Shown: piece after piece, positions 41,569 through 48,641 of the stretch | Layout of the letters: each line of letters begins with the position of its first letter | Position numbering within the stretch: position 1 is the first letter of the stretch | From: JBGSPQ01 sp041738505 | GTDB lineage: Bacteria; Patescibacteriota; Gracilibacteria; UBA1369 | Reading direction: 5' to 3' | NCBI GenBank assembly: GCA_041738505.1 | Contig: JBGSPQ010000024.1 | Location: 1-48,641 of the forward strand | DNA length: 48,641 nucleotides | Notes under the pieces: generated by a model | Databases searched by the model: none | What the model saw: the letters and a program-made list of their open reading frames with translations, nothing else | Told to the model about the DNA's origin: nothing | Translations under genes and position numbers: made by a program

Positions 41569-43486
41569 AAACATCCCAAAAATCGGGGAAAAAATGACCT
41601 CCGCTCATATTGAAGCGTTGGCCGCGGTATCCAAATCCTGCAGGAGCACAATCATTTCCATGCTCAAGCAATCCCAGAGCGGACACCCCGGTGGATCCCT
41701 TTCCAGCATTGATTATCTGACCCTCCTTTACAGCAACATCATCAGCCAAACCGGAGAAAAAATTGTCGTTTCGCACGGACACATCTCCCCGGCGGTCTAC
41801 GCCATCTTAGCCGAGATGGGATACATCCCCAAAGAAGACGTAATAAATACTTTCAGAAAGATTGAAAGCCCCTACGAAGGACACGTCACCCGCCACGTTA
41901 AAGGTGTCCATTACGGCACCGGCCCGCTAGGCATCGGAGTTTCGGTCGGCGCATCATTCGCGCTAGCAGAAAAACTTAATGGCTCAAATAAAAAAGTTTT
42001 CGCGTTGATGGGCGATGGTGAAGCCCAGGAGGGACAGGTTTACGAAATGATGCACTTCGCCAATAAATTCAACCTGAACAATTTAATCCTTTTTATTGAT
42101 TTTAACGAAGTCCAGTTAACCGGAAGCCTGAAGGAAATTATGGACATCAATCTTCCGGCCGTATTCAAATCCGCAGACTGGAACGTGATAGAAACCGACG
42201 GACATGATTTTGAAAAAATGTGGTCGGCAATTTCCGACTGCCATAATTCCAAAAAACCAAACGTGATAATCGGACAAACAATAATGGGAAAAGGAGTTGA
42301 TTTTATGGAATTAGAAGGGGAAAAACTAAAATCCACCTGGCACGGCAACGCCCCCAAGCCAGACGACGCCGATAAAGCGCTGTCCGCACTTGAACTTTCG
42401 GACGAAGAAAAAAATCTTATCAAAACAATTACCGACAAAGTTACATGGACCCCGGGAATCCCCGATTTTATTGAAAATCTCACCCCCCTGAAAATTGAAA
42501 CCGGAGAACCCGTACTATACACCAGAGAGGACAGCATTGATTCCAGAACCGCTTACGGCAAAGCCCTTTTGGATCTGGCTCACAAAAACCCTCAAATACT
42601 CGCGCTCTCCGCCGACCTGCGCGGATCCAACATGACCAAATACGTCGCGGAGGAACTGGAGAAACAGCATATAGAAGCGGGTATAGCCGAACAAAACATG
42701 GTATCGGTATCGGGAGGACTCAGTTTGTCCGGATTTATACCTTTTTGCTCTACCTTCGGCGCTTTTATGACCTCCCGCGCCAAAGACCAGGCGAGGGTGA
42801 ACGACATCAACAAAACCAATGTTAAAATGGTGGCCACCCACTGCGGACTTTCCGTAGGCGAAGACGGTCCCACCCACCAGGCTATTGATGACATGAGTTC
42901 GTTTTTGGGCTTTTTCAATACCAACATTATAGAACCCGCCGACCCCAACCAGTGCGACAGAATCATCCGCTATATCGCATCACACTGGGGAAATTTTTAC
43001 GTGAGAATGGGACGCCACAAATATCCCGTAATCACCAATTCGGATGGATCTCCGTTTTACGGAAAGGATTATCAATACGAATACGGGAAATCCGATATCA
43101 TCCGCGAAGGAAACGATTTAACGATAGCAGCCGGAGGCGCGATGGTTTACGAAGCGCTGGCGGCTTGGGAAAAATTAAAAACGGAGCACCCCGAACTGTC
43201 GGTGGAACTGGTGGCCGTATCCTCAATCAAAAAATTTGACCACACTTTAATTGAATCCATCAAGCGTACAAAAAAAGTACTGACCATAGAAGACCACAAT
43301 GTACACTGCGGATTATCATCACAGCTGGCAAAACAAATCGCATCCAATAACATGCATATGGATTTATATGAAAGCCTGGGAGTGCATGAATACCAGCTTT
43401 CGGGAAAATCAGCCGATCTATACGAAAAAGTCGGATTATCCTCTAACTCAATAGCAACAAAATGTCTGCAACTACTTCAAAAATAG
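41561..43486 (+). CDS. tkt: Transketolase
   Basis: 641 residues from the ATG at 41561 (MTENIPKIG); the frame is open further upstream but overlaps pgi and lacks family similarity there. ThDP-binding 'GDGEAQEG' (151-158) with the distal 'DFNEVQLTG', 'SGHPGGSLS' (40-48) and the C-half 'GIAEQNMVSVSGGLS' with the catalytic Glu show a single-chain enzyme with both halves. It transfers two-carbon units. The start codon sits in ATGACTGA shared with pgi, and the end overlaps gnd by 25 bases. Confidence 0.96.
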   Translation: MTENIPKIGEKMTSAHIEALAAVSKSCRSTIISMLKQSQSGHPGGSLSSIDYLTLLYSNIISQTGEKIVVSHGHISPAVYAILAEMGYIPKEDVINTFRKIESPYEGHVTRHVKGVHYGTGPLGIGVSVGASFALAEKLNGSNKKVFALMGDGEAQEGQVYEMMHFANKFNLNNLILFIDFNEVQLTGSLKEIMDINLPAVFKSADWNVIETDGHDFEKMWSAISDCHNSKKPNVIIGQTIMGKGVDFMELEGEKLKSTWHGNAPKPDDADKALSALELSDEEKNLIKTITDKVTWTPGIPDFIENLTPLKIETGEPVLYTREDSIDSRTAYGKALLDLAHKNPQILALSADLRGSNMTKYVAEELEKQHIEAGIAEQNMVSVSGGLSLSGFIPFCSTFGAFMTSRAKDQARVNDINKTNVKMVATHCGLSVGEDGPTHQAIDDMSSFLGFFNTNIIEPADPNQCDRIIRYIASHWGNFYVRMGRHKYPVITNSDGSPFYGKDYQYEYGKSDIIREGNDLTIAAGGAMVYEALAAWEKLKTEHPELSVELVAVSSIKKFDHTLIESIKRTKKVLTIEDHNVHCGLSSQLAKQIASNNMHMDLYESLGVHEYQLSGKSADLYEKVGLSSNSIATKCLQLLQK

Positions 43487-44880
43487 GAATCATCGGACTG
43501 GCGGCGATGGGCGCCAATCTGGCTCGCAACTTTTCCGACAAGAAATTCCCCGTCACCGTATATAACCGAACCAGGGAAAAAACCGCGGAATTCATCAAGA
43601 ATTATGGTAACGAATTTCTTTATTCGGCTGACACACTGGAACAACTTACGGCTTCACTGGAAAAACCTCGCAAAATCCTCTTGATGGTTAAATCCGGAGT
43701 GGCGGTTGATGAAATGATCGCCGAACTGACACCTTTTCTGGAAAAAGATGATATTTTGATAGATATGGGCAATTCGCATTACCGTGATACCGAAGCCAGA
43801 ATTCACCAGACAACCGAAAAATTTCATTTTACGGGATGTGGTATTTCAGGAGGAGAGGAAGGAGCTCTAAAAGGCCCAAGCCTGATGTTGGGGGGATCTG
43901 AATATGAATGGGAAATGATAGAACCATTCTTTGAACAAATTTCGGCAAAAGATTTTTCCGGCAACCCCTGCGTTACCCTGCTCGGTCCGAATGGCAGTGG
44001 TCACTACGTAAAGATGGTACATAACGGAATAGAATACGCCATCATGCAAACAATCGCGGAGGCATATCAGATTCTATCATTCATTTTTTCCATGCCCGCG
44101 CCTCAAATTGGACAAATATTTGATACATTCAACAAGAGCAAACTGAACTCATTCCTATATGAAATAACCGGGACCGTGTTAAAAAAGACCGACGAATCCG
44201 AATCCGGATATCTGGTTGATAAAATATTGGACAAAGCCGAACAAAAAGGAACCGGTATGTGGACGGTCATGGACGCAATGGAACGTGGCATTCCCGTACC
44301 CACAATCGCCCAGGCTGTAATGAGCAGAATAATTTCCGGAGATAAAGAAAAACGGGAAAAAATTTCAAAACTATATTCCACCAAACTCCAACATGAAAAT
44401 CTGAATCTGGATGAATTTATCCATTCGCTTGATGATGCGCTTTTTACAGCAATGATCTGCTCATTCGCGCAGGGCATAGAACTTCTGGAAAAAGCATCCG
44501 CGGACAATAAATGGAATTTGAGCATCCCGGAGGTTCTACGAATCTGGCAGGGAGGTTGCATAATTCGCGCCCATCAGCTAAAAACTCTGGAAAAATGCTT
44601 CCGCGACCACGCTCAATCTCCGGACACCCACGTTTTTGAACTTCCGGAAAGCCAATCCAACCTTAAGGGCAACATCTCCAACCTTAGAAAAGTTGTTGAA
44701 ACCGCAATCAAAAACCGTATCCCCGTCCCGGCGCTTTCCTCCGTATTGGCATATTTTGACGGAATGACACAGGAACGATCGGGAGCCAACCTTATTCAGG
44801 CTTTAAGAGACGCTTTTGGAGCACATACGTACGAAAGAACCGACCGCCCCGGTACATTTTCCAGCGACTGGCTGTCTTAA
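43462..44880 (+). CDS. gnd: 6-Phosphogluconate dehydrogenase
   Basis: 472 residues, the long dimeric type. The Rossmann motif is 'GIIGLAAMGANLA', cofactor 'YNRTREK' follows, the substrate site is 'GISGGEEGALKGPSLMLGG', and 'GSGHYVKMVHNGIEYA' holds the catalytic Lys. 'KAEQKGTGMWT' and the C-terminal 'FGAHTYERTDRPG' complete the family pattern. It oxidatively decarboxylates 6-phosphogluconate. The Arg-Thr after the second strand suggests NADP+ use. It overlaps tkt by 25 bases. Confidence 0.96.
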   Translation: MSATTSKIGIIGLAAMGANLARNFSDKKFPVTVYNRTREKTAEFIKNYGNEFLYSADTLEQLTASLEKPRKILLMVKSGVAVDEMIAELTPFLEKDDILIDMGNSHYRDTEARIHQTTEKFHFTGCGISGGEEGALKGPSLMLGGSEYEWEMIEPFFEQISAKDFSGNPCVTLLGPNGSGHYVKMVHNGIEYAIMQTIAEAYQILSFIFSMPAPQIGQIFDTFNKSKLNSFLYEITGTVLKKTDESESGYLVDKILDKAEQKGTGMWTVMDAMERGIPVPTIAQAVMSRIISGDKEKREKISKLYSTKLQHENLNLDEFIHSLDDALFTAMICSFAQGIELLEKASADNKWNLSIPEVLRIWQGGCIIRAHQLKTLEKCFRDHAQSPDTHVFELPESQSNLKGNISNLRKVVETAIKNRIPVPALSSVLAYFDGMTQERSGANLIQALRDAFGAHTYERTDRPGTFSSDWLS

Positions 44881-44891
44881 AAAATCATCTT

Positions 44892-46319
44892 ATGGACATC
44901 TTCAAAATAAAAACTCCTTTTCTGTTCACAATCTTCGGCGCATCCGGAGACCTGGCCAAAATCAAATTGTTTCCAGCCCTCTACAGTCTGGCCCGGCAAA
45001 ATAGACTGCCGGAAAATTATCAGATTATCGGATTCGCGCGAACCAAAAAATCCGACGCCGAATTTAAAAAAGAATTCAGAGAAAGCATAATCAAAAAAGA
45101 AGGTAAAGACATCAACCAAACGGTATTTGATAACCTGCTTAAACATGTCCGATACTATCAGGGACAATATGACAACAAAAAAAGTTTCGCCGATTACAGA
45201 AAATATCTGCATACGTTAACAAAAGAAAAAAACTGCATACATCTGGCCTATTTTTCCGTACCTCCCCAGGCTTTCAAATCGATTGTCCAAAACCTTGCCG
45301 AAAGCGCAACCGCAAAAAACGAAGACATGCGCCTGATTATAGAAAAACCCTTTGGTTCCGACGCCAAATCCGCAGAGGATCTTTACCACTTTATTTCCGG
45401 ATATTACAAAAAGGAACAAATCTATCTTCTGGATCATTACCTGGGCAAATCCGGTATACAAAGCATCCTAAACCTGCGTCACTCCAACCGTCTGTTAAAC
45501 ACACTCCTCAAGGGAAAAGAAATAGCCAACATTCAGATATCCGCGCTGGAAGATGTGGGGGTGACAAATCGCATCGGCTACTTTGAACAGGTGGGTATTG
45601 TCAGGGACATGCTTCAATCACATCTGTTGCAGATACTCGCACTAATCACAATGTCCATTCCCATATCCGAACGGGCGGAAGACCTTCAACGGGAAAAATA
45701 CAGTATATTATCGGCATTAAAAGTCCCCCAATCATCAAAAAACAACTTCGTCCTTGGACAATACGAGACATACAAAAAATCCCCCGGAGTCGGCAAAAAT
45801 TCACGGACCGAAACATTCGCGGCAATAAAGCTGTTAATCGACAGAGAATCATGGTACCAAGTCCCAATCTACATCAGAACCGGTAAAAAACTTTCAAAAA
45901 AACAGACCTACATCGTAATTGAATTCAAAAAATTTGCATTTCAGAAACCAAAAGACGCCCCCAATCTATTGATTATATCAGTCAGCCCCGAAGAAAAAAT
46001 ATCCATTCAACTAGTGAACAAATACAGAAGCGGCGAATTCCACTACGAGACGGTAACCACTTCCGAATCAATCGCCTGCAGTGGGGACTATTGTCTGCCC
46101 GAACATGGAATTTTGCTACTTGATGTAATCCGGAAAAACCGAATCCACTTCCTTTCCTTTGAAGAAATCCTGGCTTCCTGGAAAGTCACAGAGGCACTAT
46201 GCAAAACTATCCGCAACCAAAAAATCAAGGTTGAAACATATAATGACTTAAGCGCCGGTCCTGAAAGTCAGCATCGCATAACGGGCAAAAACGGCTTTAC
46301 CTGGCATAATTTAACTTAA
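44892..46319 (+). CDS. zwf: Glucose-6-phosphate 1-dehydrogenase
   Basis: 475 residues. 'FTIFGASGDLAKIKLFPALY' is the coenzyme motif with Arg replaced by Lys, 'IIEKPFGSD' and 'YLLDHYLGKSGIQSIL' carry the catalytic His and the substrate Lys, and 'RTGKKLSKKQTYI' is the late signature. It makes NADPH and 6-phosphogluconolactone. Slight departures from the usual 'RIDHYLGKE' do not touch the catalytic His-Tyr-Leu-Gly-Lys core. It lies 11 bases after gnd and 11 before pgl. Confidence 0.96.
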   Translation: MDIFKIKTPFLFTIFGASGDLAKIKLFPALYSLARQNRLPENYQIIGFARTKKSDAEFKKEFRESIIKKEGKDINQTVFDNLLKHVRYYQGQYDNKKSFADYRKYLHTLTKEKNCIHLAYFSVPPQAFKSIVQNLAESATAKNEDMRLIIEKPFGSDAKSAEDLYHFISGYYKKEQIYLLDHYLGKSGIQSILNLRHSNRLLNTLLKGKEIANIQISALEDVGVTNRIGYFEQVGIVRDMLQSHLLQILALITMSIPISERAEDLQREKYSILSALKVPQSSKNNFVLGQYETYKKSPGVGKNSRTETFAAIKLLIDRESWYQVPIYIRTGKKLSKKQTYIVIEFKKFAFQKPKDAPNLLIISVSPEEKISIQLVNKYRSGEFHYETVTTSESIACSGDYCLPEHGILLLDVIRKNRIHFLSFEEILASWKVTEALCKTIRNQKIKVETYNDLSAGPESQHRITGKNGFTWHNLT

Positions 46320-46330
46320 ACCAAATAATC

Positions 46331-47002
46331 ATGAATATAAAAGTTTTCACTAAAGAATCGGACTTCATTTCCACCAACCTCAACTTTATTGAAGAAATCT
46401 GTTTTACCGCAATCCAAAACATGGACATAGCCTTAAGCGGCGGCATGACGCCCGCCCCCATTTACAAAGCCATGGCCGAATCAAAAAAAATCCCCTTCGG
46501 AATAATAGATTTCTGGCAGGTGGATGAAAGATATGTGGAAAACAACCAAACCGATTCAAACCAGAAAATGATCCGGGAAAATCTGTTTTCCAATAACATT
46601 CAACCCGCGGGTTTTCATTTTTTTGACACAACTCTTTCCGTTGAAGAATCCGTAAAAAAATACGAAAAAGAGCTAGATGAAGAATTACAGGGTGAATTTG
46701 ATCTGGTTATTCTGGGGATAGGAACGGACGGCCATACCGGATCCATCTTTCCCCATTCAAAAGCCGTGGAGGAAAACAACAAACTGGTTACCAGTACAAA
46801 AACCACAATCCATCCGATATCCGACCGGCTCACCCTAACTTTCCCGGCAATATTCAACAGCAAAAAAATTCTGGTTTTACTGAAAGGTCCCGAAAAAGAA
46901 TCTATCCTTCATGAACTTACCAGCGGCACAAAAACGGCGGAGGAATTTCCGGCAAAAAAAATATTAAAACACAAGGACGTTACAATTCACGCCCTTCTAT
47001 AA
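46331..47002 (+). CDS. pgl: 6-Phosphogluconolactonase
   Basis: 223 residues. 'DIALSGGMTPAPIYKAM' (sugar-phosphate loop), 'WQVDERYV' with the catalytic-type acid, and 'ILGIGTDGHTGSIFPHS' are the family motifs. It hydrolyses the lactone made by Zwf. It is last in the operon; its stop codon is 2 bases from the 3' end of the opposite-strand tRNA-Val, so read-through would make antisense to that tRNA. Confidence 0.95.
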   Translation: MNIKVFTKESDFISTNLNFIEEICFTAIQNMDIALSGGMTPAPIYKAMAESKKIPFGIIDFWQVDERYVENNQTDSNQKMIRENLFSNNIQPAGFHFFDTTLSVEESVKKYEKELDEELQGEFDLVILGIGTDGHTGSIFPHSKAVEENNKLVTSTKTTIHPISDRLTLTFPAIFNSKKILVLLKGPEKESILHELTSGTKTAEEFPAKKILKHKDVTIHALL

Positions 47003-47004
47003 AA

Positions 47005-47080
47005 TGGTGGACGCTGTAGGGCTCGAACCTACGACCCTCTCGGTGTAAACGAGATGCTCTACCAGCTGAGCTAAGCGTCC
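47005..47080 (-). tRNA. tRNA-Val (anticodon UAC), CCA encoded
   Basis: On the minus strand the acceptor stem GGACGCT pairs with AGCGTCC, then discriminator A and an encoded CCA (47005-47007). The D stem is GCTC/GAGC, the anticodon stem TCTCG/CGAGA with loop TTTACAC giving anticodon TAC, and the T stem GTAGG/CCTAC with loop TTCGAGC. The total is 76 bases and all stems are perfect. The anticodon is UAC, i.e. a wobble-U tRNA. Confidence 0.97.
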
Positions 47081-47174
47081 ACAATTATGTTTCAACCCAG
47101 AAAACCGGGTACGCAAGGAAAATTATCACAGCAACTTCCACTTTTCAATATCAAATATAAAGATTATATTATTT

Positions 47175-47200
47175 GCGGATACGTCCGCGAAAAAACGGAC
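47175..47200 (+). promoter_or_regulatory. Two mutually exclusive hairpins in the corA leader
   Basis: GCGGA (47175-47179) pairs with TCCGC (47184-47188) around TACG. Alternatively GTCCG (47183-47187) pairs with CGGAC (47196-47200) around an A-rich loop. The two stems share 47184-47187 and cannot form together. They lie 21-46 bases before the corA ATG. Regulation of corA is an inference; a TATATT (47165-47170) lies just upstream. Confidence 0.35.
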
Positions 47201-47220
47201 AACCATCATTTGCCGAAAAA

Positions 47221-48171
47221 ATGTATAAAATATACAAAACCGTACGCGGGAAACTAACCAATCCCAAAAAACCCTCTCCCGACTGCTGGATAGACATAAG
47301 TTCGCCAACACCGGAGGACCTGGATCAGCTTGCACCCTATTTTGAAATCCCCGAAGAAGTTTTAATATCCGTGCGCGACGCAGATGAAGTGCCAAAACTG
47401 GAGGAGGTCGATGATTTCCAATTTATATTGATTCAGACTCCTCTTAACAAAGCCGAAAGCGATGAGGGGGAATTTTATGTTACTCCTCTTGGAATCTTGT
47501 TTAACAAAGACTACGTCATTACCGTCAGCGAGGGAAAGAACGACGTTATCGCTTATCTAAAGACAAAACTAAAAAACTTCAACCGTAATAAAATCATCAA
47601 CACTTCGGAAAAACACCGGCTGATTTTAAAAATCATACTCTTTTCCTCCAAAATCTATCTTAAATATCTGAAAGTCATATATCAGAGGATTTTCACGGCG
47701 CAAAGCGAAATAGAAAAAGCCTATCAGGATCAGGAACTGATTAACCTTATAGACATCAGTAAATCATTGGCATACTTCAACCGGTCTCTGCGTTCCAATC
47801 ATATAGTGGTCGCCGATAAACTGGGCAAACGCAAAATGTTCAAGGCAACGGAAGAGGACGAAGAACTTTTTGACGACGTTATTGACGAAACCCGCCAGGC
47901 GATTGAAACGGTAAAAATATATGACAGAATCGCGGTGGATACCGCAAACAACATGGCAACCATCATTTCCAACAGACTTAACCAAACAGTTAAAACCCTG
48001 ACATCAGTAACGATTATCCTCATGCTTCCCACGCTGGTCGCAAGCATTTACGGAATGAACATCCAACTCCCGTTCCAGGATCACGAAAGCGCATTTTTGA
48101 TCGTTGCGGGATTCACAATGTTCCTGAGTATCATCGGCATAATGCTCTTTTATAGAAAAAAACTGTTTTAG
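47221..48171 (+). CDS. corA: CorA-family divalent cation channel
   Basis: 316 residues from the ATG at 47221; upstream in-frame sequence has only a TTG start and covers the leader hairpins. CorA is a pentameric Mg2+ (or Co2+/Ni2+) channel. The N-terminal cytoplasmic domain and long stalk helix are followed by membrane helix 1 ('TLTSVTIILMLPTLVASIYGMN'-type segment) ending in the pore signature YGMN, a short acidic loop ('FQDHES') and helix 2, with a basic 'YRKKLF' end. All key parts are intact. Confidence 0.94.
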   Translation: MYKIYKTVRGKLTNPKKPSPDCWIDISSPTPEDLDQLAPYFEIPEEVLISVRDADEVPKLEEVDDFQFILIQTPLNKAESDEGEFYVTPLGILFNKDYVITVSEGKNDVIAYLKTKLKNFNRNKIINTSEKHRLILKIILFSSKIYLKYLKVIYQRIFTAQSEIEKAYQDQELINLIDISKSLAYFNRSLRSNHIVVADKLGKRKMFKATEEDEELFDDVIDETRQAIETVKIYDRIAVDTANNMATIISNRLNQTVKTLTSVTIILMLPTLVASIYGMNIQLPFQDHESAFLIVAGFTMFLSIIGIMLFYRKKLF

Positions 48172-48490
48172 AAAAACAATATTGTAGTACCTGGTCAGGA
48201 ACCTGCCAATGGTTATTTTCAGTTTCATTTTACGGCTGAACTAAAGAAAAAGCGATATATAAGGGAGATGGGCGAAGAGAAGCGCTTTATTGAGGAGGTA
48301 TACTTGGAGGAGAGGGATCAGGTAGAAGATGGGCGGTTGGTTGGGGTTTGAGTAATAGGGCGACAGGGCAGATAGAACTACGTGTGTTTGTATGTAGGGA
48401 CAATTTGTCCCCAGATATATTTTACACGACATATTTGTCAGTGAATGTGGGAATTGGGTGGATTATTTTACTTGACCATTTTTTAGGGTT
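48172..48490. other. 319-base stretch without a convincing gene
   Basis: No supported gene. The frame after the corA amber stop stays open for about 58 codons, ending in 'DGRLVGV', but has no start near its beginning and no recognised similarity. From about 48250 to 48400 the plus strand is strikingly G- and GA-rich, unlike the rest of the window. A small inverted repeat, GGGACA (48397-48402) and TGTCCC (48406-48411), lies near the end and may form a hairpin. It may be a decayed gene or an insertion junction. Confidence 0.5.
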
Positions 48491-48641
48491 TTACATAGCA
48501 GTGTAGCAAACACTGAGCATGTCGTTGCAGATTGGACAGACATTATCCTCATCATAAAGCTCGTATTTTTCCATGAGGTTTTTGCAACCACCGCAGATGT
48601 GATCAAAGTTATTGAGCTGTTCATTCGGCGTGTTTACGCCA
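48491..48641 (-). CDS. C-terminal end of a zinc-ribbon protein, 5' end outside window
   Basis: Reading leftward from the window edge, 49 codons end at TAA (48491-48493). The segment contains C-x2-C ('ICGGCKNL') and, 17 residues on, a second C-x2-C ('VCPICNDM'), a zinc-ribbon pattern, then a short tail 'SVCYTAM'. Acidic residues separate the pairs. The family and function are not recognised from this fragment. Confidence 0.7.
   Translation of the reverse strand, partial: GVNTPNEQLNNFDHICGGCKNLMEKYELYDEDNVCPICNDMLSVCYTAM

Noticed and set aside
48172..48352. Read-through of the corA amber stop into a 58-codon extension
   Set aside because: CorA normally ends just after its second membrane helix, as here; the extension has no family similarity.
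1..48641. CRISPR arrays, insertion sequences, rRNA genes
   Set aside because: No regularly spaced repeats, transposase-like frames with terminal repeats, or rRNA motifs were seen in the window.

Overview
The window is a dense bacterial chromosome segment of about 40-45% GC (by eye). It carries 48 protein genes, one tRNA and very little intergenic space. It looks like a candidate-phyla-radiation (Patescibacteria-type) genome, perhaps one of the metabolically fuller lineages such as Peregrinibacteria. The reasons are the eukaryote/archaeal-like variants of several housekeeping enzymes (type 2 IleRS, Elp3, a Trm9-like methylase, Ade1-like PurC, class II-like PurE), a membrane-anchored VirD4/HerA-like ATPase in a housekeeping neighbourhood, the short hypotheticals, and the near absence of Shine-Dalgarno sequences. 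UGA is used as a normal stop (e.g. wecG, pgk, pgi), so the recoded Gracilibacteria/Absconditabacteria code is excluded. bL9, which several CPR groups lack, is present. The lineage is inference; no rRNA lies in the window.

Layout. 1-1641: 3' part of a tandem D-Ala-D-Ala ligase. 1780-5039 (minus): an unknown acidic protein behind elp3. 5095-6599 (plus): a Trm9-like methyltransferase, divergent from elp3, then a WecG/TagA glycosyltransferase. 6603-10095 (minus): a small membrane protein, gatB, coaE, a HEPN-motif membrane protein and a PH-domain membrane protein. 10196-12136 (plus): signal peptidase I and a strongly promoted exported Thr/Pro-rich protein ending at a good terminator. 12200-15145 (minus): two unknown membrane proteins, a family 4 uracil-DNA glycosylase and NrnA. 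15241-16203 (plus): fmt. 16143-20318 (minus): O-antigen ligase-like protein, sugar-type binding lipoprotein, GT2 and ssb. 20464-22792 (plus): ribE, ribH, pgk. 22800-33788 (minus): thrC-ridA, the ATPase, ruvX, rplI, a peptide-type binding protein, secG, a holin-4_2 family membrane protein, ileS and an unlisted 58-residue gene. 33865-37283 (minus): purC-purE-purB-dcd. 37418-39543 (plus): purA and a beta carbonic anhydrase. 39610-47002 (plus): a compact pentose-phosphate operon (tal, pgi, tkt, gnd, zwf, pgl). 47005-47080 (minus): tRNA-Val(UAC). 47221-48171 (plus): corA. Then an empty stretch and the 3' end of a zinc-ribbon gene.

How the genes work together. zwf, pgl and gnd give the oxidative branch, and tkt, tal and pgi close the cycle to hexose phosphate; only the pentose-phosphate isomerase and epimerase are missing here. 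purC, purE, purB and purA cover the middle and AMP-forming steps of purine synthesis. The carbonic anhydrase sits downstream of purA, across from a PurE that looks like the CO2-using class. elp3 and the Trm9-like gene are adjacent and divergent and could make mcm5U at tRNA position 34, a pathway normally described in eukaryotes; this is the most interesting system in the window. Envelope work is represented by ddl, wecG, GT2, the ligase, lepB and secG.
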